In this document: one piece after another, positions 32,989-42,794 of the stretch
Layout of the letters: every line of letters starts with the position of its first letter
How positions within the stretch are numbered: position 1 is the stretch's first letter
DNA from: Vanrija pseudolonga
Taxonomy: Eukaryota; Basidiomycota; Tremellomycetes; Trichosporonales; Trichosporonaceae
Assembly: GCF_020906515.1 (NCBI RefSeq)
Contig: NC_085851.1
Location: 3,348,001-3,412,000, forward strand
Reading direction: 5' to 3'
Length of the DNA: 64,000 bases
Position numbers and translations under genes: made by a program
The notes under the pieces: model-generated
Databases searched by the model: none
What the model saw: the letters and a program-made list of their open reading frames with translations, nothing else
Told to the model about the DNA's origin: nothing

Positions 32989-34972
32989 TTAGGCCGACGC
33001 GGCAGTCTCGCCAAGGCGAGGTCCGACGTCGAGAAGGTGCGTGAGGCGCTTCTCAGCAACCTTGATGGCCTCGCCCGGAACGACGCTCTTAGCGCCCTTG
33101 GCAAGCGAGACGGGCGCAGTGCCGTCGAGGAGACCAAGCTCGGCGTCCGACCAAACCTGCTGGACAGGCTCAGCGTTGGGGGCGCCGACACCGGCACGGC
33201 CGCCAAGAGCAACCCAGTCAGCCTCGCGCTTGAGGTTGAGCTCGTTGAAGACCGAGTCAACCGACTCGACGAGGTGGGCAACCTGCTCGTGCGTGTGGCC
33301 GGGAGTGGGCGTAATGCGGAGACGCTCCTCACCCACAGGGACAGTGGGGTAGTTGATCGACTGGACGTAGATCTTGTGCTTGGAGAGGAGCATGTCCGAG
33401 GCCTCCTTGGCGAGGGCGGCGTCACCAACAAGCACGGGGATAATGTGCGAGGGGTTGGGGACGACGGGGATGCCGAGGTCCTTGAACTGGCCCTTGACCT
33501 CACGGGTGTTGAGCTGCTGGAGGCGACGGTCGCCGAGGAACTCGCGCTGGTAGGCGATCGAGGCCTGGGCACCAGCGACAATGGCAGGAGGAAGCGAGGT
33601 GGTGAAGATGAAGCCCGGGGCGTACGAGCGGACAACGTCGACCATGTCAGACGAGCCGGCAATGTAGCCACCGACGACACCGTAGGCCTTGCCAAGGGTG
33701 CCGGTGATGATGTCGATACGGTCCTGGACCGAGCGACGGACAGGCTTGTTGGAGCCACGGGTGGCGTAGTGGGCAGCAAAGTCGAGGTGCTCGGCGACAC
33801 CGGCACCGGTGGGTCCGTACATGCCGACGGCGTGAACCTCGTCGAGGAAGGTGATGGCACCGTACTCCTCGGCAAGGTCACAGATGCCCTCAATGGGGGC
33901 GACCGAACCACACATCGAGTAGACCGACTCAAAGGCAATGATCTTGGGGGTCTCCTTGGGGACAGTCTTGAGCTTGGCCTCGAGGTCGGCGAGGTCATTG
34001 TGCTTGAAGATGACCTTCTTGGTACCAGAGTGACGGATACCCTGGATCATGGAGGCGTGGTTGAGGTTGTCCGAGAAGATGACGCAGCCAGGCAGCTTGG
34101 CGCCGAGGGTAGCAAGACAAGCGTCGTTGGCGACGTAGCAAGAAGAGAAGACGAGGGCGGCGTCCTTTCGGTGAAGACCAGCGAGCTCGTCCTCGAGCGA
34201 GAGGTGGAGAGCACCGTTGCCGGCAATGTTACGGGTGCCACCAGCACCGGCACCGTAACGGTTGAGGGTACGAGACATCGTGTCAATAACAACAGGGTTC
34301 TTGCTCATGCCGAGATAGTCGTTGGAGCACCAGACGTCGACCTCCTCGGCCGTGCTCTTGGTGTGAGCGACGGGGAACTTGGCCGCCATGCGGTTAATGT
34401 TGTTAAAGTAGCGGTACGACTTGTCCTTGTGCTTCTTGTCAAGCTCGGCCTGGTAGAAGGTCTCGTAGTCAAAGCCCGAGGCGGGGGCCTTGGGCGAGGG
34501 CTTCTCGACGGCGGCGGCCTTGAGGTCGGCCTCGCGCTGAGCGATGGACGCGGCCTCGCTGGCAGCCTTGGCGTGGGGGCACTTGCCAGTGGGGGTACCA
34601 GCGGGGTTGAAGGGGATGTCCTTGCTCTGGAAAGGATGTCAGCACGGACGCCTCGTAAAAATCGAGATGTCGGGCGGTCGGGTTGTTATTTACCCGACGC
34701 CTGCGCAAAATGCGCTAGGCAATGTTGCTGCTTACCTTGTGGATCTGCTCAACGTCACGGTTGCCAGCGACGGAAGCGTAGCCGCGGGCAGCGGCGCGCT
34801 TCTTGGCCATGAGCTGAGGGCCCATCATGGGGCACTGGGCAGCCTTGACCGTGAGGGCGGTCGCGCCCGTAGCGCTGGCACCGACCGAGGCAAGGTTGCG
34901 GAGAGTGGCCGGGGTCGAGTGCCCGAGGAAGGGGCAGACCGACGAGTAGCGGAGGAGGTTGGAGACGTGCAT
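32989..34972 (-). CDS. HEM1: 5-aminolevulinate synthase, mitochondrial
   Basis: Exons 34972-34736 and 34626-32989 (109-nt intron) give 624 residues. This PLP enzyme condenses glycine and succinyl-CoA to 5-aminolevulinate, the first step of haem synthesis, in the mitochondrial matrix. The presequence [17 protein letters not shown] is followed by a basic, alanine-rich stretch. The catalytic core has [57 protein letters not shown] (PLP aspartate and histidine) and the PLP lysine in [15 protein letters not shown]. Three Cys-Pro haem-regulatory motifs lie before the core: SVCPFLG (about residue 13), AQCPMMG (about 48) and GKCPHAK (about 95), consistent with feedback on import or stability by haem. 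It ends with an extra segment after the core ([14 protein letters not shown]). Confidence 0.97.
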
Positions 34973-36521
34973 GATAGCGTTGAGTGTTGGTCTGTGTGTT
35001 TAGGGCGCGCTTTGGTATGCCAGCGTTGTCGTTGAGAGCCTCTGAGTGGTGTTTACAAGAGGGGGAGTTGGTATGGGGAAAGTGCGATGTGGAAAGCGAC
35101 GTGGGGTGGTTAAGAAGGGGGGCGACGAGCGCAGAGGGAACTGTGTCGACGCTGGTTGGTTGGGCGGGCGCCGAGTAGGAAAAGGGAAGACTGACAGGAG
35201 GCTGCAGCCGGGCGGTAGGCGGAAGCAGATCGGTTGCAGCATCCAGGGCGCGGGCCACGACTCTGAACTTGAACCCCACGGTCGCATACTCTCCGCGGCG
35301 ACGCCGCACTTGCAGCCCTTGCAGCCAACCAGGCTGGCGCTTATACAAATCCATCCAAGCAATGGCTCGATTCCGATGGACCCGACTTGTTCGTGAGTCC
35401 TGACGCAAGCCGCGCCGCGGCAAGTGCCCGGAGAACCACTGTGATACTAAACTCGGGCCTGGGTCAGAATGGGCTCCCGCTCCATCCCAACCCATTGTGC
35501 ATGCTGCGTGTCGGAGGTATTACACCAGTACGCGCGCACTGAAACGCGTCGACCGGCGACGGATCCTATCAGTAGAGATGTCTTGTCTGACATGTGTGCG
35601 TGATGTGACTTGCAAGGAGGTAAAGGGATGCGCGAGGCACCGCCAAGGCTGGTCCGGGGTGGGTGGTGCGTCCAACGAACAGTGTCAGCGCCAATGGTCA
35701 AATGCGCCAGCCTGGGCTGAAGGGTTCGGGTTGCAAGCTGGTCTCACTCTGGAACAGGGTACACTGCAACCGCCGGTATCGATACCACGGACAAAGTCTA
35801 TACACGGTCGCGATGGACTGTCTGACGGTATACCCGCCAACCTCGACCTGCACCAGGCGACCCGGCGCGCAGCCTAGCAGCCCGCATCGCAAACACCGCC
35901 CTGGGGCATGTACACAAACACGACATGCAGCGCTGCGCCGTGACAGCGACAACAACAGTCCACTCCAACATATGCCCGAGACCGCGGAGGGACGCACCCG
36001 TGTCGTCGGGTCGTGGCACGACCGACCGACTGACGAGTTGGCAATGGTCCTGAGGATGATAGTAGTGCCAGATCTCGCAGCCTATTGTCCTTGCCGCGCT
36101 TCTCCTCGCACCACCATTCGTTTGTCCTCGTGACCATGTATGACAAAAGGATCTGGTATGCGGCATGGCGCCGACGCCGTCGAGTTGGCTTTCCGGTCGG
36201 GCGAGCGGACAGTGTCCATTGCCTGGTGGGCGGTGGCCGGGAGCAGCGGGTGTAGCCGATCCGGGGTGGCTGTGGGTGCTGCCCGTGCTGCTGACGGCGA
36301 CGCCGTGTCGAAAGCAACCTTGCTGTGATTAACATTTTGTAAAGGCCGAAATTATGGGTGGGGAGTAAATAAATTACAGAGACTTTGGTCGCGTGTCAAC
36401 CACGTGATGTCACGTGATTCGACATTTCGAGGATTCCAACTCCACTTGGTCCACCAGTGATGGCATTGAACGGTGTCATCTCAGCAAGCCAGAACTCGAC
36501 AACAACATCGACCCCAGCACA
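34973..36521. promoter_or_regulatory. Shared intergenic region of HEM1 (-) and ELP2 (+)
   Basis: 1.55 kb between divergent start codons with no supported gene; open frames inside lack motifs. The ELP2-proximal 120 bp is A/T-richer and carries two CACGTGAT sites (listed separately). Confidence 0.55.
36401..36418 (+). promoter_or_regulatory. Tandem CACGTGAT boxes upstream of ELP2
   Basis: Two CACGTGAT octamers at 36401-36408 and 36411-36418, exactly 10 bp apart, 104-121 bp before the ELP2 start. CACGTG(A) is the site of bHLH factors such as Cbf1/Pho4. Spacing of one helical turn suggests side-by-side binding. Function inferred. Confidence 0.5.
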
Positions 36522-38965
36522 ATGCCGGCGACACTGACGACGGCGTACATCTCAATAGGCGCAAATCGGTCGTCGTCCGGCTCGGCCTGCTCCTCGAGCG
36601 GCATCTTCGCCTACGCGGCCGACAACACCGTTGCGCTCTGGGACTCTGTGAGCCGCGCCGTCCACGAGCGAGCGAGCGCACTGACACTGCACAGAACGGC
36701 GCAAGCGGGGTATACACGACGCTCTTGGGACACAAGGGGCACGTTACGACCGTTAAGGTTGTGAGCGAGCACAATGGCCGCGTCGTGTTCGTGTCGGGCG
36801 ACAGTGTTGGCGGCGTGCGGCTGTGGACCGAGGGCGATGGGCGACAGGTGGGTGCTGGTCCGGGGTGCGGCGCTGACCCACTGCAGTTCACGTGCACAGC
36901 GAGCTTTACTTCGCATGAAGGCGCGTCCGTCTCGGCCCTGGCCGTGCTCCCTACGCGCGCGGGCGAGCCGGTCGAGCTGCTCACGGGCGACTCGAGCGCC
37001 AACGTCAAGCGGTGGAGGATAAGCGGCTCCGGGGAGGCGAAGCACGTCGAGAGCCTCGAGATGAAGGGCCGCCTCCCGCTCGACATGGAGGTGGCGCTGC
37101 TCCCTGGAACGACTCAGCCGGTGCTCGTTATCGGCGCGACGGACCGCAAGGTCCAGATCTGGACGGTGCAAGACGGCGAGTTCAATCTCGTCACTTGGCT
37201 CGAGGGGCACGAGGACTGGATCAGGTGCTTGAGCCTCACGACATACCCTTCCCTCGATGGGACGAGTACCGACCTGCTGCTTGCCACTGGATCGCAGGAC
37301 AACTATATCCGCCTGTGGCGCATCACGCCGGCCGTGGCCGCCGACGAGGGCCTGGATATCCTCGACGAGTTTGAGCGCCGCCTCGGCGGCGAGGACGGCA
37401 GCGTGCTCTCCACCAAGGCGCACGTTCTGTCCGTGGAGGAGGGAGGCAAGGCGCTCAAGTTCAACATCACCCTCGAGGCCCTGCTAGTAGGCCACGAGTC
37501 GGGCCTGACCAACGTGCACTGGTCGCCCGCGACGCCCGACTCGCCAGCGACGCTGCTCAGCTCGGCGTCGGACAACTCGCTCGTCATCTGGGCGCCGACG
37601 GCGGGCGAGCACACGCGCGACGGTATCTGGGTGCCCGAGCACCGGTTCGGCGCGTTCGGCGGGCGCGGGCTCGCGTTCTTCGGCGCAGTGTGGGGCCCGC
37701 GCGGGGACAGCGTCCTCACCACCGGCTGGACGGGCGGCGTCGAGCGCTGGGTGCGCTCTGCCGACGACGACGGCTGGGTGCCCTCGTCGGCCGTCACGGG
37801 CCACTTTGGCCCCGTGCAGTCGGTCGCGTGGGACGCGAACGGCGACTACATCGTCTCTGCGAGCGCGGACCAGACGTCGCGTATCCACGCGGCGTGTGCC
37901 CCGTCCGGCTCGAAAACCCGCGTCTGGGGAGAGATTGCCCGTCCCCAGATCCACGGGTACGACCTGGTCGACGCAGCGTTCATCACGCCGCTGCGCATTG
38001 CGTCAGCCGCCGAAGAAAAGGTGCTGCGCGTGTTTGACGCAACTGAGGGGTTCGCCGCGAGCCTGAAGGGGCTCGGCGTGCGCGACCTCCCAGAGGAGCG
38101 CATCACCCAGCTGCCAAAGGGCGCGACGGTGCCCCCGCTCGGCCTGTCCAACCGCGCGCTCGGCGCCGCAGCCGATCTCGAGGCGGTCGGCAAGCTGCAC
38201 GTGTCGAACGAGGCGCGCGACTCGGTGTCGGCGGCGCTGACCGTCCTCCCGACCGAGGAGGAGCTCGGCACGTCGACGCTCTGGCCCGAGATTGAGAAGA
38301 TCTACGGGCACGGGTACGAGCTGTCGACGCTGGCCGCGAGCCACGCCGGCGAGTATGTCGCGACAGCGTCGCGCGCCAGCTCGGCCGAGCACGCGGCCGT
38401 GCGCGTCGTGTCCACGGCCAACTGGGCGCTCGCGGCCACGCTCCTGGGTCACAGCCTGACGGTCACACGCATCGCGTTCAGCCCCGACGACACGCTCCTG
38501 CTTACCGTGTCCCGCGACCGCTCGTGGCGGCTGTTCGCGCGGGATGGCGCGGGCTTCGTGCCCGCCGCCGCTGAGGAACGCGCACACGCCCGCATGGTCC
38601 TCGACGCGGCGTGGTCGCCCTCTGGAGACCGCTTCGCGACCGCAAGTCGTGACAAGAGCGTCAAGGTGTGGGCGCGGAGTGGCGGCGCATGGGCCGTGGC
38701 CGCTACCCTCAAGCTCGAGCAGCCGGCAACGGCTGTCGCGCTCACCTCGAGTCCTGCAGGCGGGGACATCTTGGCGGTTGGCACCGAGGCAGGCGGCATC
38801 GAGGTCTACGCCGTCGCGGCAAGCGCAATCACGCCGCTCGCGGCCGTCCCAGCAGCGCAGGCACACGCCGGCGCAGTCTACCGGCTCGCATGGCACCCCA
38901 GCAGTCTGACGCTCGCGTCGGCGGGCCACGACCGCGCCGTGCGTGTCTTCACGCTCGCACTATAG
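36522..38965 (+). CDS. ELP2: Elongator complex subunit Elp2
   Basis: Exons 36522-36647, 36695-36847, 36887-38965 give 785 residues, the usual Elp2 size. It forms two WD40 propellers, with repeats such as VYTTLLGHKGHVTTVKV, WLEGHEDWIRCLSL, LLVGHESGLTNVHWSP, VTGHFGPVQSVAWD, LLGHSLTVTRIAFSPDD, MVLDAAWSPSGDRFAT and AGAVYRLAWHPSS. Elp2 scaffolds Elongator (Elp1-6), which makes the cm5U-type modification on wobble uridine of tRNAs. The diagnostic Elp2 phrase ASADQTSRIHA and the nearby IARPQIHGYDL are present. The second intron is 39 nt, a multiple of three and open in frame, so retention would only add 13 residues. Confidence 0.94.
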
Positions 38966-39024
38966 AAGTCCTTGCACCCGCAGCACGCTAGTTGTACAAC
39001 GCATGCCATCACTATAGAGTTTAC

Positions 39025-40522
39025 TTAGTCGATGTTGCCGCCCGAGCAGCACGAGAACAGGCCGCCCTTCTTTGCGGCGGGTGGGGGGCGCGTCGTGGGG
39101 TTGGGAGGCGCCGGCGTGCTGTCGGCAGCAGCGGCGCCAGCGGAGGCGGGGGCAGCGGCAGCGGCCTTCTCAGCGACAGGGGCAGCGGCGTTCTGGGCGT
39201 CGCCAGCAGCGGTGGTAGCGGCGGCAGGCGCGCCAGCGACAGCAGCAGCAGCACCGGGCGCGTCCGCACCGGTCGCGCCGGCAACCTTCTCGGGCTCGCC
39301 GACAACCGCGGCGGTGGGGTGCGTCGGTGCCTTGTCTTCGATCTGGTATCCCGCCGGCTCGGCGTCGGCAGGGAGGGCCTTGGCGGGCGCCGACGTGTTG
39401 TTGCCAGCAGCGACGGCGGCGGCTCCGGCGGCTGCGCCACCGTTCAGAAGACTGCGCGTTAGCCATGCTCGCTCGCTTAAGCTGAAACTTGGATGGAGCA
39501 GCGACAGACACATGCTGCGTTACGATCGTGCGCGACCCAAGCCAGTGTGCACTCGCACAAGGCCTACGCCTGTCCACTGCGTGCGCGCGAGCTGCGTCCC
39601 CTCGAGTGCGCGCGCGGTGCTCACGCTCCCCCCCAGCCCCTGCCGAGGAGCCCACTTGGTCAACTGCCGCATGCATACACAATCTACTCCCTCGGCAGGT
39701 GGCTCTGGCTCTTCTCGGTTCCCATCGTATTCCTATCCACGCTCGACTTACTGACGGCCGCGGACGGACTGACCGACAGTCTTGGCAAAGTACTGGGGCG
39801 GTGTTAGTGTTTGCTTTTGTCCCACAGCACACAACTTACCTCGCCCTGGTACTCGGCAAGCTTGAGCTCGCCCTCGGTGGGCTGGCGCGAGCCGTCACCG
39901 CCGGCAATGGTCGACGCGCCGTAGGGCGAGCCACCGTGGACCTCGTTCAGGTCGGTGAGGTAGGGCTGCGTGTAGCCGATGGGCACGTAGATGATGCCGT
40001 GGTGGGCGAAGAAGGGGAGCGTGGTGAGGTGGGTCGTCTCCTGGCCGCCGTGGGTCGAGGCCGACGAGGTGAAGGTCGCGCCAAACTTGCCGTGGAGGGC
40101 GCCCGTGGCCCAGAGGCCGCCGGTCTGGTCAAAGAAGGCCGAGACCTGGGCGGGGAGGCGGCCGTAACGGGTGGGCGCGCCGAGGATGAAGCCGTCGAGG
40201 TCCTTGAGGTCGTTGGGGGTGACGACAGGGTACTTGGGCTTGAGCGAGCCACCACCCTTCATCTTCTCGAGAATGTCTTCGGTGAGCGTCTCCTGGATCT
40301 GGAACGGCTTGGCGATCGCGCCAGCGGCCTCGACGCCCTTGATGACCGCCTCGGCGAGCACACCAATGTGGCCGTACAGCGAGTAGAAGATGACGCCGAT
40401 GACGGGCTTGGGCGCGTCGGTCGCGGGGGCAGCGGCGGGGGCAGGGGCGGCCCTGGGTGGGGGGTTAGTCTTCGAGCAACAACATTGTGAGGTTGGCTGG
40501 TGGCCTGGTTGCTTGCTTACAT
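39025..40522 (-). CDS. Flavodoxin-like NAD(P)H:quinone oxidoreductase, WrbA/Pst2/Ycp4 type
   Basis: Exons (minus strand) 40522-40521, 40452-39840, 39792-39752, 39451-39025 give 360 residues. The flavodoxin domain has the FMN phosphate loop VIFYSLYGHIG, GAPTRYGRLPAQ, FDQTGGLWATGALHGKFGATF and GGSPYGASTI, all typical of type IV quinone reductases. No usable ATG lies in the main exon upstream of the FMN loop. The only candidate is AT at 40522-40521 plus G at 40452 after a 68-nt intron (GTAAGC...CCACCCAG), a split start codon giving MAAPAPAAAPATDAPKP. After KTVGQSVRG the donor CA|GTAAGT either splices over 300 nt to a 141-residue Ala/Pro-rich tail ending LFSCCSGGNID, or, if retained, reads CAG TAA and stops at 219 residues. 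The CC near the end suggests S-acylation, as reported for yeast Ycp4. Confidence 0.8.
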
Positions 40523-41569
40523 TTCTGCTGTTCTGGGTGGTGGTGGTGTCAGTGGTGGTGGTTGAGGATGGCTGGAGAGGTGCTCACCTATCGGCGCGGT
40601 GGATGAGGTGCGTCGTCGCAGAGTGTGGATGGGGAAGAGGACATGTGATTGAGTGGGCGGGTTGCCATTTATAGTGCGGGGGTGGAAGGGGCTGGTGGGG
40701 GTGTCACTTGGTTGCCTGGGAGCTGTGAGCGCAGAGGCGCGGAGGGGGTGGGAGTCACTGGAACTGGAGCGCCAACAGCCCAAAACAGTGACTGGCCCAA
40801 AGGAAGGTGGTTGGTGCGTCAACCAACACGCACGGAACAGACACACATGTCGTCATACCCGACTGGTGCAGCCCTCCCCCTCCCGCCGCCCTCAACCGTC
40901 GCCGCCCACACACCTTCCACGTCCAGTCAGGGCCGTGGCGCATTCTTGCTTACTCTCGACTCCCAGGCATCAATCAACCACCACGACTGAACTGTACTAA
41001 GCCCTAGATGGGTGGGTGGGCGTGGTAACAATGGCATAAGCAACGCATCAATAAAGTAAGCAAAGGGTCTCTCTCCAACGGTGTTTGGCGCAAACAATGC
41101 CGCTCAGCCGCAATGTCTAGATGCATGGGTCAGCATGCTTTAAAGCAAGCGCAGCACACAACCTCTTCGGCGACTGCAAACAGTGGACGATATTCAAAAA
41201 GCCGAGACAGTGCCAGTCCAGTCCCAGGTGGCGATCGGCAGACCCGTCGAACGGCGGAAGCTAGGCGCACAAGCCTTCCGGCGCTCCTACGCACTGACCC
41301 ACTTCCACGTGTCGCGACGTCACCTCGACGACGACGACGAGCACCCCAGTTCTCATGCTGCAGCGGCGCTGCAGCCAGCCAGCATGCATACGGCGGCGCA
41401 GGCAGCGATGCGAAACGCTCGCCAGCTCACAGGGGTAGGAGTAGATTCTCGGCGCGCATTGACCCGACCCTTACGCCGACCGACACACGGCATCTCCACC
41501 CTTCGGCACACACACATCCAAGTCACTCACAACAAGGCTCACCACACTCACACCACGCACCACCCACGA
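40523..41569. promoter_or_regulatory. Shared intergenic region upstream of the flavodoxin gene (-) and small unknown gene (+)
   Basis: About 1 kb. The left 100 bp may hold a leader exon and intron of the flavodoxin gene (donor-like GTGAGC and acceptor-like CACCCAG on the minus strand, about 40587 to 40533). A CACGTG at 41306-41311 is within chance expectation. No gene supported. Confidence 0.5.
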
Positions 41570-42391
41570 TGAGCTTCTTCTCGGCACCCTCAGCACCCGG
41601 CGTGACTGGCGCCAACTCGGTCCCCAAGCCAGAGTCTGATGCGCAGCGCAACGCGGCCCCAGAAGACGAGCACAAGCGTGTCGTCGACTTTGTCAAGGTG
41701 GGTAGGTGTAACAGGCGGTCTGTGCGGTTGGCGTCGCCACGCTGCGGCATCGGCATCGGCACCTGGGACATGAGAGCATGGCCTCTGCTGTGGCCTGTGG
41801 GCTGCGGGCTGTGCGTTGTGCATCTGGTGTGCATGTGACGCTGCGAGCTTGTGCTTGCGCTTCTGCCCGCCTGCTCGCCCCGACCATGTGCAAGGGGTGT
41901 GCCGATCCGCAACTCGAGCCCTCGGCTTCGGCATCACGCTCGGTGCCAGAAGCCACCGCGCCGATCACTTCCTCCACTACAAGCTTGACTCGCTAACTGC
42001 TTTACAGGAGAGCCCAGCCGCACGGTTCGTCGGTCACTTTTGACATCCGCCAACGTCGACCCACTAACCACTGTCGCAGCTACACCTTTGACTCGCGTAA
42101 CAACAAGAACGACGGCCGGCCGACGGCTGAGCTGTGCCGCTTGCGGCCGGACGGCGGTGTGAGCTGTATCAAGGTGGGTAGGGGGCGGGGGCTGCGCAAA
42201 GATAGCGGCAGCGCGCGGCTCACACCTCAGCTCGCGGTCGAGTCGGCGGCGCTTTTTAGGAGCATGCAGAGCCTTGGTGAGTCAATATGAGCTGGTATAG
42301 CGCTCAGCCTAACCCCTCAGGCTTCTTCTGCGCGCTCCCCGCCGAGCCGCACCGAACACACATGGAATGCAACGCCATTGCCCGCGGGTGA
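41570..42391 (+). CDS. Small protein of unknown function
   Basis: Model of about 117 residues from ATG 41570 (MSFFSAPSAPGVTGANSV) to TGA 42389-42391. Exons are joined in phase: an N-terminal exon ending DFVK, a short exon ESPAAR, then YTFDSRNNKNDGRPTAELC ... VSCIK, LAVESAALFRSMQSL, and GFFCALPAEPHRTHMEC. The junction after ESPAAR uses a weaker donor (GTTCGT), so that point is uncertain; the last two junctions are clean. The first intron is long for this region (over 300 nt). Four cysteines are spread through the C-terminal half, with no signal peptide or membrane span. I do not recognise the family. Confidence 0.5.
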
Positions 42392-42794
42392 GGAGAAGCG
42401 AGAAGCGAGCGACAAGGCGACCCACCACCCAGGCAGGATAGACGCCAGCGCACCACTCTGTACAACTCTGTAGCTGCAAAATGAAGCATTGCATTGTGCC
42501 AGACAAGGCGAGCTGCCTGTATCTCGAGTCTTGTGCATGCACCCCAGCATGTCGTGTGAGCATGTACTGTCGCTCTGTCGGACGTCGCTCCAAAGGTCAC
42601 CTTCCATGCTTTTGGCCCATCAGGGCTCGTCTTTCCCGTCCCACGTCACTTTGAAACCACGCGCCGGCGGTGCCCCACGCGACCACTCTACCCATTGACG
42701 TGTAGCACGATATCGCGATGCCGCCGCCAACGCCGCCGTAATTGTCTCTTCTTGTCGTGTCTCTCCTACTCCACCCAGCAAGAGTCTAGACAGC
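42392..42794 (+). promoter_or_regulatory. Spacer upstream of the SH3BGR-domain gene
   Basis: 400 bp with 3' flank of the small unknown gene and the promoter of the next gene. No distinct element seen. Confidence 0.45.

Noticed and set aside
33037-34812. Open frame of 591 codons opposite HEM1.
   Set aside because: Antisense shadow of a highly biased gene.
39025-39513. A separate small gene starting MCLSLLHPSFSL instead of a C-terminal exon of the flavodoxin gene.
   Set aside because: Possible, but the in-phase donor/acceptor pair, the CC-containing end and the Ycp4-like architecture favour one gene. The first ~18 residues of the alternative look like intron sequence.
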